Below, in pieces: positions 50,136-57,679 of a DNA stretch of 64,000 bases. Each line of letters opens with the position of its first letter. Position 1 is the stretch's first letter. Under the pieces are notes generated by a model. The model was not told where the DNA came from and did no database searches. It saw nothing but the letters and a program-made list of their open reading frames with translations. The position numbers and the translations under genes are program-made. The stretch is from Pseudodesulfovibrio indicus (lineage in GTDB: Bacteria > Desulfobacterota > Desulfovibrionia > Desulfovibrionales > Desulfovibrionaceae): contig NZ_CP014206.1 of NCBI RefSeq assembly GCF_001563225.1, positions 124,001-188,000 of the forward strand, read 5' to 3'.

Positions 50136-52091
50136 ATGTACGACGATAAGGAACTCAAGGAATACCGGGACCTCCTCAAACCGCCGGACAAGTTCGAGGA
50201 GGGGTTCGACTGGAAGACCATCGTGGGAGCCATCTTCATCGGCTTCCTGATGATGCCCGGCTCCATGTACCTCCAGCTGGTCATCGGCCAGGGCATCGGC
50301 CCGGCCGCCCGCTGGGTGACCATCATCCTCTTCGCCGAGATCGCGAAACGGTCCTACACCCACCTGAAACAACAGGAAATATTCCTTCTGTACTACATGG
50401 CGGGCGCGGCCCTGGCCTCGCCGTTCCAGGGCCTCCTGTGGAACCAGTACCTGGTCCAGTCCGACGCCGCGCGCATGCTCGGCCTGACCGAGTTCATCCC
50501 CCAGTGGGTCGCCCCGGCGCTCGGCTCCGGCTCCTACCTGGAGCGGACCTTCATGCACCGCGACTGGCTGGTGCCCATCATGCTCCTGATCGGGGCGCAG
50601 CTCGTCCAGCGCATCGACCACTTCGGCCTGGGCTACTCCCTGTACCGCATCACCTCGGACGTGGAGAAACTGCCCTTCCCCATGGCCCCGGTGGGCGCGC
50701 TCGGCACCATGGCGCTGGCCGAATCCACCGAGGACAAGAAGACCGGCTGGAAATGGCGCGTCTTCTCCATAGGCGGGGTCATCGGACTGGCCTTCGGCTT
50801 CTTCTACGTGCTCCTGCCCGCCCTGTCCGGGCTGCTGTTCACCGAACCCATCCGGCTCATCCCCATACCGTGGATCGAGCTGACCCAGCACACCGAGGAC
50901 GTGCTGCCCGCCGTGGCCACCGGCCTGCAATTCGACCTCGGCCTGGTCTTCATCGGCATGGTCCTGCCCTTCTGGGCGGTCATCGGCGGGCTGGTCGGCC
51001 TCATCGTGACCATCGTCGCCAACCCGGTCCTCTACTCCCACGGCATCCTCCACCGCTGGCACCCCGGCATGGCCACCGTGGAGACGGTCTTCGCCAACAA
51101 TTTCGACTTCTACATGAGCTTCGGCATCGGGCTCGGGCTGGCCATCGGCGCGGTGGGCGTCTACTACGTGGTCAAATCCTTCAAAAGCTCCTCCGGCGGC
51201 CTGGATTTCTCCGCCCTGTTCAACCCGCCCGAGGGGCGCGGCGACATCAACTTCTGGGTGTCCATCGGTATCTACGTCTTCTCCACCCTGTGCTACATCG
51301 CCTTCTGCGTCTGGCTCGTGCCGAGCTTCCCGTGGATCTTTTTCGTGCTCTACGGGTTCATCTACACCCCGGTCATCTCCTACATCACCGCGCGCATGGA
51401 AGGCGTGGCCGGACAGTTCATCGCCCTGCCCATGGTCCGCGAATTCTCCTTCATCGCCGGGGCCAAGTTCTTCGGCTACCAGGGACTCGAAATCTGGTAC
51501 GCCCCCATCCCCATCCACAACTACGGCGAGGCCACCGTCCAGTTCCGCCAGATCGAACTGACCGGCACCAGCCTGCGCGGGATCATCAAGGCCGAGATCC
51601 TGGTCTTCCCCATCGTCATGATCTCCAGCCTGCTCTTCTCCCAGTTCCTCTGGCAGCTCGCGCCCATCCCGTCGCCCGAATACCCCTTCGCCCAGGAACT
51701 GTGGCACCTCCAGGCCCTGAACACCCTGCTCCTCCAGACCTCCACCCTGGAAGGCAACTCGCTCTTCTTCGAGGCCCTGTCCGGCCCCGTGGTCCTGTCC
51801 GGCCTCGGCCTCGGCCTCGTCCTCTACTCCGTGCTCAACGTCCTCGGACTGCCCGTGCTCCTGGTCTACGGCGTGGTGCGCGGGCTGGGCCAGTCCACGC
51901 CCCACGGCATGCTCCTCGAAGTGGTCGGCGCGCTCCTCGGCCGCTTCTACTTCCTCAAAAAATACGGCGCCCAATGGCGGCACTACGCACCCGTCCTCCT
52001 GGCCGGCTTCTCCTGCGGCATGGGCCTCACCGGCATGTTCGCCATGGGCTGCACCCTGATCATGAAATCATTGGGCAGACTGGCGTATTAG
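50136..52091 (+). CDS. OPT-like peptide-transporter-type membrane protein
   Basis: A 651-residue protein with about 14-16 hydrophobic helices. The pattern GAIFIGFLMMPGSMYLQLVIG at the start (split here), ITARMEGVAGQFIALPM and YQGLEIWYAPIPIHNYG fits the oligopeptide-transporter superfamily branch often named peptide transporter in delta- and planctomycete genomes. It ends the operon. Substrate unknown; the preceding binding protein and degenerate peptidase point to peptides or modified amino acids, which is inference. Confidence 0.75.
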   Translation: MYDDKELKEYRDLLKPPDKFEEGFDWKTIVGAIFIGFLMMPGSMYLQLVIGQGIGPAARWVTIILFAEIAKRSYTHLKQQEIFLLYYMAGAALASPFQGLLWNQYLVQSDAARMLGLTEFIPQWVAPALGSGSYLERTFMHRDWLVPIMLLIGAQLVQRIDHFGLGYSLYRITSDVEKLPFPMAPVGALGTMALAESTEDKKTGWKWRVFSIGGVIGLAFGFFYVLLPALSGLLFTEPIRLIPIPWIELTQHTEDVLPAVATGLQFDLGLVFIGMVLPFWAVIGGLVGLIVTIVANPVLYSHGILHRWHPGMATVETVFANNFDFYMSFGIGLGLAIGAVGVYYVVKSFKSSSGGLDFSALFNPPEGRGDINFWVSIGIYVFSTLCYIAFCVWLVPSFPWIFFVLYGFIYTPVISYITARMEGVAGQFIALPMVREFSFIAGAKFFGYQGLEIWYAPIPIHNYGEATVQFRQIELTGTSLRGIIKAEILVFPIVMISSLLFSQFLWQLAPIPSPEYPFAQELWHLQALNTLLLQTSTLEGNSLFFEALSGPVVLSGLGLGLVLYSVLNVLGLPVLLVYGVVRGLGQSTPHGMLLEVVGALLGRFYFLKKYGAQWRHYAPVLLAGFSCGMGLTGMFAMGCTLIMKSLGRLAY

Positions 52092-52110
52092 AGAAGAATG
52101 CCTCCGGCGG

Positions 52111-52135
52111 CCGGGGGAAGGGGAGAGGGAAACCT
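52111..52135 (+). terminator. Left arm of a terminator-like hairpin split by the transposon
   Basis: These 25 bases are perfectly complementary to 54756-54780. The original loop was the 8-base TTTGGAAA, now present on both sides of the element. It lies 20 bases after the OPT-like gene and probably ended its transcript before the insertion. Confidence 0.8.
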
Positions 52136-52143
52136 TTTGGAAA
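52136..52143. repeat. 8-bp target-site duplication, left copy
   Basis: TTTGGAAA here and at 54748-54755, directly flanking the inverted ends of the element. Eight bases is the usual duplication size for IS1595-family insertion. Confidence 0.85.
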
Positions 52144-52211
52144 CGGCATTATGTAGGAGCCGCACAAGCCCTGCGTTGAAGTGAAGCATGCTCCCGTCAT
52201 ACGATGGGGGC

Positions 52212-52676
52212 ATGCCTATGAGAACCCGAACATCCCCTGTTATGGTGGCCCTGGCCCGCAAGAAAGCGGAATTGATGGGCGAAGCCGACGAACTGCGAAG
52301 ACGGCTTCGCAAGAAGCAGATCCAGATAGCGGCCCTTGACGAATCCATGCGTCTTCTTGACCAAGGATTCGATCCCGAAGCGGTCAAGCCCAAGCGGAAG
52401 TACACCAAGACCTTCATCCACGGCGAACTGAAGCGGATGATCTTCGACATCCTGAAGGAAGCGGACGGCGGCCCGCTGACCACCCGGCAGATCGCCGACG
52501 AAGTGCAGAAACGGAAAGGCATGGACCGGGATGTCCGCAAGGACGTGAAGCGGGCCTTGCAAGGCTACCGGATCGTGGTCAAGGTGGGGGAAATCGAAAA
52601 CCACCAAGCGCTATGGGCCTTCAAGAACTACGCAGCGACCCCAAGCGATACCCCGCCGCCCTTGCGTATCCTGTAG
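52212..52676 (+). CDS. Passenger protein 1, winged-helix-like
   Basis: A 154-residue protein (an ATG at 52188 would add 8 residues). A basic coiled-coil (RKKAELMGEADELRRRLRKK) is followed by a helix-turn-helix or winged-helix-like part, FDILKEADGGPLTTRQIADE. Similar small proteins accompany IS1595 transposases, from memory; a DNA-binding or regulatory role is likely. It runs 49 bases into the end of the convergent transposase gene. Confidence 0.7.
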   Translation: MPMRTRTSPVMVALARKKAELMGEADELRRRLRKKQIQIAALDESMRLLDQGFDPEAVKPKRKYTKTFIHGELKRMIFDILKEADGGPLTTRQIADEVQKRKGMDRDVRKDVKRALQGYRIVVKVGEIENHQALWAFKNYAATPSDTPPPLRIL

Positions 52677-53659
52677 TCGCCCCAGTAGCCCCGGAAACGG
52701 GGCTTTCTTTCGTCGTCCTCCAGGGTGAGCATCCGCGCCAGCATGTCGAAGGCGATCCGCCTGTTGTCCCACTTCCTGGCATCTTCCCGGTAGGCGATTT
52801 CATTGGCGTAGAGATAGAGCTTCTTGGCGCTGATCTGGTGGACCTGGCCCCAGACGCATCGCCGAAGTCTGCTGAATAGTGATTCCACGATATTGGTGTT
52901 CTCGCCGGCCGGTCCCATGAAATGGATGCTGTGGTTCACCCTGGTGTGTTTGAAATAGGCTTTGAGGTCCGTGTACCCGGAATGTTCGTCGGTGATGACT
53001 TCGGTGCCGCCCGCGATGTTGTCCATGGCGAATTCCAGAATGTCTTCCGAGTTTTCCTCAGTGACGACCTTCACCCGCGTCTCCTGCCCGCCGCCATGAG
53101 GCGACCGTTTGCGCATGGCCAGGATACATTGCTTGGGGCGCTTAGAGGTGGCCGTCTTCTCCTGGCGGTCCTCCACCTTGTTCGGGAACCGCTTGGACGG
53201 GGTCATGTAGGCCCCATCCATCTCAACTTGGCCGGTCATTGCCGGGAACGGGTCGCGGGTCTGCCACAGGGCATCCCGAAGCTTTAGGTACAGTACGTAG
53301 GCCGTCTTGTACTGGACACCCAGCTGCCGCATCAGTTGCAAGGCGGACATGCCTTTGACCGCATTGGCCAGGGTGACCATGGCGATAAGGATGGTCCGCA
53401 GGGGCAACTTGGTGGAAGCCAACCAGGTACCACTGGTGATGGAGAAGGTGTGGCCGCATCCCTTGCACCGCCATTGTTCCCTGGTCCCCAGATAATAGAG
53501 GTCCACGCACCCGCATTCCGGGCATACGGGATCCCCGTCGGTCTCGGGCCAGCGTAACTTTCGGAACGTGGCGCGAACCGTTTCGTCATCCCATCCAGCG
53601 ATCTCCGGGAGGGATATTGTGCGTGCCCGAGCTGCGAGCAAGTGATGTTGGTTGTGCAT
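52628..53659 (-). CDS. IS1595-family (ISXO2-like) transposase
   Basis: A 343-residue transposase. An N-terminal zinc ribbon (CPECGC ... CKGCGH, about 47-74) precedes a DDE-type catalytic domain: QVEMDGAYM (first Asp), TDEHSGYT (second Asp), and ENTNIVESLFSRLRR with the Asn/Glu of the third position, typical of the ISXO2 group. Full length, no frameshift, so it could be functional. Confidence 0.93.
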   Translation of the reverse strand: MHNQHHLLAARARTISLPEIAGWDDETVRATFRKLRWPETDGDPVCPECGCVDLYYLGTREQWRCKGCGHTFSITSGTWLASTKLPLRTILIAMVTLANAVKGMSALQLMRQLGVQYKTAYVLYLKLRDALWQTRDPFPAMTGQVEMDGAYMTPSKRFPNKVEDRQEKTATSKRPKQCILAMRKRSPHGGGQETRVKVVTEENSEDILEFAMDNIAGGTEVITDEHSGYTDLKAYFKHTRVNHSIHFMGPAGENTNIVESLFSRLRRCVWGQVHQISAKKLYLYANEIAYREDARKWDNRRIAFDMLARMLTLEDDERKPRFRGYWGDYRIRKGGGVSLGVAA

Positions 53660-53821
53660 GGCATCGACCTAGAGACTTCGATGACCATTGTATGACACAG
53701 ATTTATAAAAAAGTCAATGATGGCAAAATGTTGCCACAAGTATTTGGAATAGCGGTGAAGAGTTTATCTTTTTCTTTTTTCAAAAGAATCAACACGTTTT
53801 GATTTGACTCTACGAATACGA

Positions 53822-54682
53822 ATGAGCGAATATCAATCCATGAATGTAGAAGACGTGAAAAAAATGATGACGGAAATTGATTGGGAGCTTCAACAGGAGA
53901 AAGTTCCTGTTACCGCCCGTGAAATAAAAGCTTTTATGAAGTTCTCCCAAAAGACTGGTCTGCAAATACCTTTGACTGGTGATCATTGGATAACCAAGAC
54001 GATAAGCGAATGGTATAGATCGGTTTATGGTGAAAAACTTAAAGTTGATTTTTCACCAGGGTCAGGTGTGGTTGCGTTAGGCCATGAACCTTATCTTGTA
54101 AAATTTCCAAGGATTTATGGTCGTGTTCAAGTAAATCCTCTTGAATGGATTCAAGGAGCTACCCCTATTATCCTCAATTCTATTCCAGAAGAATCGCTGA
54201 CCCCCTTTGTTCAAACTTTAATGATGCAATATAACGATTACATAGCAGCCGAATTGTTGCCGGTAAAATGTACGGACGATTTAGCAAGTGCAGTGAATCA
54301 CATGGTTGCTCAAAGAAGGAACTACGGGTTGTCAGAATGGGCGTCACAACAAAGCCTTGAGAAAACATTTAAAAATTTCATAACGGAGAAAGGGGGAACG
54401 TTTAAGTTCACGCATGATCTTGCTAAGTTGCATCGGAAATGCGTTGAACTTGGGTTGCCAGAAATCCAAAAAGACATAGTGGATCAGGTCGAATGTGCTG
54501 CGTCAGCGCGATATATTGATGATGGAGAAAATGACGAGTACACACTTGAAACAGCGGTCAATTCATTTGTCGCAAGTCTTCATTGTGTAGGTCGCGTTGC
54601 TCGGTCTTTACTTAATCTGCCTGCTCCGCGAATACAAATAACACGACATCACACCTTTGATCCCAATAAGGACAACACTTAA
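53822..54682 (+). CDS. Passenger protein 2, AT-rich, unknown function
   Basis: A 286-residue protein in DNA clearly richer in A+T than all neighbours, so it was acquired with the element. It is soluble and mostly helical; the last 60 residues (ETAVNSFVASLHCVGRVARS) form long helices that could be HEPN-like, but no RxxxxH motif is seen. Start ATG at 53822 (TTG at 53804 also in frame); no clear ribosome-binding site. Own terminator follows. A defence or stress function would fit a passenger gene but is not shown. Confidence 0.75.
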   Translation: MSEYQSMNVEDVKKMMTEIDWELQQEKVPVTAREIKAFMKFSQKTGLQIPLTGDHWITKTISEWYRSVYGEKLKVDFSPGSGVVALGHEPYLVKFPRIYGRVQVNPLEWIQGATPIILNSIPEESLTPFVQTLMMQYNDYIAAELLPVKCTDDLASAVNHMVAQRRNYGLSEWASQQSLEKTFKNFITEKGGTFKFTHDLAKLHRKCVELGLPEIQKDIVDQVECAASARYIDDGENDEYTLETAVNSFVASLHCVGRVARSLLNLPAPRIQITRHHTFDPNKDNT

Positions 54683-54687
54683 AAACC

Positions 54688-54720
54688 AAGAAGGCCCATC
54701 AGTTAAGTGGGCCTTCTTTT
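54688..54720 (+). terminator. Terminator of passenger gene 2
   Basis: AAGAAGGCCCA pairs with TGGGCCTTCTT (54688-54698 with 54708-54718), 9-nt loop, followed by TT and an AT-rich tail; it lies just inside the right end of the element. Confidence 0.85.
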
Positions 54721-54747
54721 CATTTGTGCATTTCCTACATAATGCCG

Positions 54748-54755
54748 TTTGGAAA
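54748..54755. repeat. 8-bp target-site duplication, right copy
   Basis: TTTGGAAA, identical to 52136-52143. Confidence 0.85.
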
Positions 54756-54780
54756 AGGTTTCCCTCTCCCCTTCCCCCGG
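54756..54780 (+). terminator. Right arm of the split terminator-like hairpin
   Basis: Perfect complement of 52111-52135, so the element interrupted a 25-bp stem exactly at its loop. Confidence 0.8.
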
Positions 54781-55309
54781 ACCCCCATCCCCTCTCCCTT
54801 CCAAAACTTTTTGGGTCGCTTCGCGAGGTTGGGGCTGAGAAGGGTAAACGACTTCCCTCCCCCCAAGTCACCACACGCCGCCCTTGCATAATCCCTTGCC
54901 CGCCGCCCTGCCCGGCGGCGTGGGCAACCGTCCCGGAGGGTTCGCGCCGGGCGGCTGACCGCGCGCCGCAGACGTCCGGCGCGGACCCTCCGGGACACCG
55001 CCTTGCCGCGCCCAGCCAAGTCATCCTCCAAGCAGCACTCTCCCCCGCCCTTTCCCCCACACTCCCCACTCGCCCTCCCGCCCCGCACGGCCCTGCCGAA
55101 GGCACCCAAAAAGTTTGGGAGGGTCCAGGGAACCCTTTACAAAGGGTTCCCTGGCGGGGTTCGGGGCAGCGCCCCGACGGGTGCAGGGCGGCGCCCTGCC
55201 CGCCGGAACCACCATACTCTCCACAACTGAGCTTGGTTCTTGTCCTTTTGGAATCAAAGGGGTAATTTGGTTCCGGTTGACGTTCGATTTGAACCATTAC
55301 GGAGAAGAT
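54781..55309. other. Intergenic region before glmU with three hairpins
   Basis: No gene is supported. A run of stems occurs at 55125-55154 (14 bp, loop AC; CCAGGGAACCCTTT arm), 55162-55176 (CGGGGC/GCCCCG) and 55183-55199 (GCAGGGC/GCCCTGC). The three stems follow each other within 75 bases and look like an extragenic repeat of the genome rather than a single terminator. The glmU promoter must lie in the last 100 bases, where A+T rises. Confidence 0.6.
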
Positions 55310-56746
55310 ATGCCTCAGACCAAGACGACCGCCCTGGTGTTGGCCGCCGGAAAGGGCACGCGCATGCATTCGGCCAAGGCCAAGGTATTGCAGACGCTGT
55401 TGAACGAGCCGATGTTGTTTTACGTGTATGAAGCGCTGTCGCCCATGATGCAGGAGCGCATCCTGACGGTGGTCGGCCATGACGCGGACGGGGTGCGCGC
55501 GGCGTTCCCGTCCATGGCGGACCGGTTCGTGGTGCAGGAGGAGCAGCTGGGCACGGGCCATGCGTTGCAGGTGGCGTGGGACGCGGTGGTCTCTTCCGGG
55601 GCCACGCACTGCCTGGTGATCAACGGCGACACGCCGCTGGTCACGGTGGAGGCCCTGGACCGGTTGTTGGCCGCGCAGGGCTGTTGCGACCTGGCGTTCA
55701 TGACCATCACGCCCCGGGACACGGCGGCGTTCGGCCGGGTGGTGCGCGATCCCGAGCGGCGGGTGACGGCCATCGTGGAGGCCAAGGACTATGATTTTTC
55801 GCTCCACGGCCCGGTGACTGGCGAGGTGAACGCGGGCATCTACCTGCTGAAGGTGGAGACCATCGGCCCGCTGCTCGACAGGCTCAAGAACGAGAACATG
55901 TCCGGCGAGTATTACATCACGGACCTGGTGGAGCTGGCGGTGAAGGCCGGGTTGTCCGTGGACGGGGTCCAGGCGGGCAACGACGTCTCGCTGATGGGCA
56001 TCAATTCCCCGCGCGAGCTGATCGCGGCGGAGGGGACCTTGCGGCGGCGCATCGTGGACGAGCTGATCGACGCCGGGGTGCTGATCCACAACCCGGACAC
56101 GGTGATCGTGGGGCCTCGGGTGACGGTGGAGCCGGGGGCGGAGATCTTCGGCCATTGCGAGCTGTACGGTTCGTCGAAGGTGTCCGGCGGCGCGCGGCTG
56201 GGGTCGTACAATTTCATTATGGACTCGACGTTCGCGCCCGGCTGCGTGGTGCGCGAATTCAACCACATCGAGGGCGCAAAGGTCGGCTCCGGGGCCACGG
56301 TGGGCTGCGTGGTGCGCGAATTCAACCACATCGAGGGCGCAAAGGTCGGCTCCGGGGCCACGGTGGGGCCGTACTCGCGGCTGCGGCCCGGCACGGTGCT
56401 GGGCGAGAGCTCAAAGGTCGGCAATTTCGTGGAGATGAAGAAGGCGAGCCTGGGCGAGGGCGCCAAGGCGAGCCACCTGACCTACCTGGGCGACGCCGAG
56501 GTGGGTGCGGGCGCGAACATCGGCGCGGGCACGATCACCTGCAACTACGACGGGAAAAACAAGTTCAAGACGGTCATCGGCCCGGGGGCGTTCATCGGCT
56601 CCAACACGGCGCTGGTGGCCCCGGTGACGGTGGGCAGGGACGCGCTGATCGGCGCGGGCTCGACCATCACCAAGGACGTTCCCGACGAGCAGACGGGCAT
56701 CGCACGCGGCAAGCAGACCATCATCGCGCGGCGGTTGAAAAAGTAG
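55310..56746 (+). CDS. glmU: GlmU: UDP-GlcNAc pyrophosphorylase / GlcN-1-P acetyltransferase
   Basis: A 478-residue bifunctional enzyme making UDP-N-acetylglucosamine for peptidoglycan and lipopolysaccharide. Pyrophosphorylase part: LVLAAGKGTRMHSAKAKVLQ and NGDTPL. Acetyltransferase left-handed beta-helix: NFVEMKKA, HLTYLGDAEVGAGANIGAGT, NYDGKNKFKT. Residues 311-331 and 332-352 are an exact repeat of 21 residues encoded by an exact 63-bp tandem duplication, so the helix is longer than in normal GlmU (about 455 residues). Start at 55310 follows GGAGAAG. Confidence 0.93.
   Translation: MPQTKTTALVLAAGKGTRMHSAKAKVLQTLLNEPMLFYVYEALSPMMQERILTVVGHDADGVRAAFPSMADRFVVQEEQLGTGHALQVAWDAVVSSGATHCLVINGDTPLVTVEALDRLLAAQGCCDLAFMTITPRDTAAFGRVVRDPERRVTAIVEAKDYDFSLHGPVTGEVNAGIYLLKVETIGPLLDRLKNENMSGEYYITDLVELAVKAGLSVDGVQAGNDVSLMGINSPRELIAAEGTLRRRIVDELIDAGVLIHNPDTVIVGPRVTVEPGAEIFGHCELYGSSKVSGGARLGSYNFIMDSTFAPGCVVREFNHIEGAKVGSGATVGCVVREFNHIEGAKVGSGATVGPYSRLRPGTVLGESSKVGNFVEMKKASLGEGAKASHLTYLGDAEVGAGANIGAGTITCNYDGKNKFKTVIGPGAFIGSNTALVAPVTVGRDALIGAGSTITKDVPDEQTGIARGKQTIIARRLKK
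56240..56365 (+). repeat. Exact 63-bp tandem duplication inside glmU
   Basis: Copies 56240-56302 and 56303-56365 are identical base for base and keep the reading frame, doubling GCVVREFNHIEGAKVGSGATV minus-one coil of the beta-helix (21 residues). Confidence 0.92.
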
Positions 56747-56825
56747 GGGTCGGACAGTGGAAAACCCCTGTTTTACTGTGGAAAGAAATGTTGCGTTGCA
56801 CTCAAAAAAAGAATAGATAAAAGTT

Positions 56826-57002
56826 ATGGAACTAGTTGCCCAACTTGAAGAGCGTTTCAACAGGTTGCTGAATAAAATTGCGGAACTGAAAGAAGAAAAT
56901 CAGCGCTTGAGGGAGGAAGTCGAGGCCGAGAGACGGTTGCGGAGCGACATCGAATCCCGCATCGACACGCTGCTTGAGAAAATCCAGAACGAGCTGGAAT
57001 GA
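56826..57002 (+). CDS. ZapB-like short coiled-coil protein
   Basis: A 58-residue peptide (MELVAQLEERFNRLLNKIAE...) that is almost one continuous heptad coiled coil, like cell-division protein ZapB and the small coiled coils next to zapA in related bacteria. It starts at 56826 and ends 12 bases before zapA, so the pair likely forms an operon. Too short and compositionally simple for a firm family call. Confidence 0.7.
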   Translation: MELVAQLEERFNRLLNKIAELKEENQRLREEVEAERRLRSDIESRIDTLLEKIQNELE

Positions 57003-57014
57003 TAGCGGTTTACG

Positions 57015-57284
57015 ATGCCTCGCTATACGTTGACCCTGATGGGCCTCGAAATATCCTTCAAGACGGATGCGGATAACGAACGCATCGAGTCCGCGCAGGC
57101 GTTTATCGAGAACAAGCACAAGGAGCTTGTTGCCGGGGCGGGTGACATCAGCAAGGAAAAGCTGCTCACCTACCTGCTATTGAGCCTTGCGGACGACTAT
57201 CTGGTCGCTGAGGAAAAACTGAAGCGGCTGGAAGGGAAGATCGGAGAGATTTTGGAAAAGACCTCAACGGAACCGGACCGATAA
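57015..57284 (+). CDS. zapA: Cell division protein ZapA
   Basis: An 89-residue ZapA-type protein that cross-links FtsZ filaments at the division ring. The strand TLTLMGLEISFKTDADNERI followed by a long helical part (LLTYLLLSLADDYLVAEEKL) is the family layout. Context supports the call: a coiled-coil partner gene precedes it and 6S RNA follows, the same zapA-ssrS order as in E. coli. Confidence 0.88.
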   Translation: MPRYTLTLMGLEISFKTDADNERIESAQAFIENKHKELVAGAGDISKEKLLTYLLLSLADDYLVAEEKLKRLEGKIGEILEKTSTEPDR

Positions 57285-57310
57285 CTGGCCGGGACCGAGG
57301 TCGGCAAGGA

Positions 57311-57492
57311 ATTACCCTGGGGCGTGCGTGATTGCCCGGAGTGTTATTGAGCCAATGCTCTGTAAAAGGGCGACGACTCCAGCGTGCTGGTGAGCAGGCC
57401 CGGTCCGGCCGGGAAGCCTGAAGGTGCGCGAGTCATGCCCACCTGGACATGCCAGGTTCAAAACATACAGGCAACACGGCCTCCCGGGGATT
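57311..57492 (+). ncRNA. ssrS: 6S RNA
   Basis: About 182 nt between zapA and rny. The central segment GGTGAGCAGGCCCGGTCCG followed by GAAGCCT matches the E. coli 6S core (GGTGAGCATGCTCGGTCCG...GAAGCCT) and the 5' ATTACCCTGGGG and 3' CCTCCCGGGGATT ends can pair to close the molecule. 6S RNA mimics an open promoter and holds housekeeping RNA polymerase in stationary phase. The exact ends are estimated by alignment with E. coli from memory. Confidence 0.93.
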
Positions 57493-57679
57493 TAACAAAC
57501 CGTCCGACCGGCCAAGTCCGGCGTTTTCGGACGGAAATATAAACCTACAGCCATATCCAATCCCCCTCCTCTCTTCTCTTCGGAGTTGAGTGCCTTTTTT
57601 GCGTGCTCTACAAGCCCGGGCGAGGCGATAACAGGCCGCCTGCAGAAAAGCCTGTCAACATAAATTAAGGAGTAACCCC

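Larger units (their letters stand above)
52144..54747. mobile_element. IS1595-family element with two passenger genes
   Basis: A 2604-bp unit bounded by perfect 15-bp inverted repeats (CGGCATTATGTAGGA at 52144-52158 and its complement at 54733-54747) and an 8-bp direct duplication. It carries a transposase gene on the minus strand and two plus-strand genes, one overlapping the transposase 3' end, one very AT-rich. The intact ends, duplication and open transposase suggest a recent, possibly active, insertion. Confidence 0.9.

Noticed and set aside
54748..54780. Long inverted repeat of ~50 bp read at first as the transposon ends
   Set aside because: The outer 25 bases are the host hairpin; the 8-bp direct repeat between shows that the true ends are the inner 15-bp repeats.
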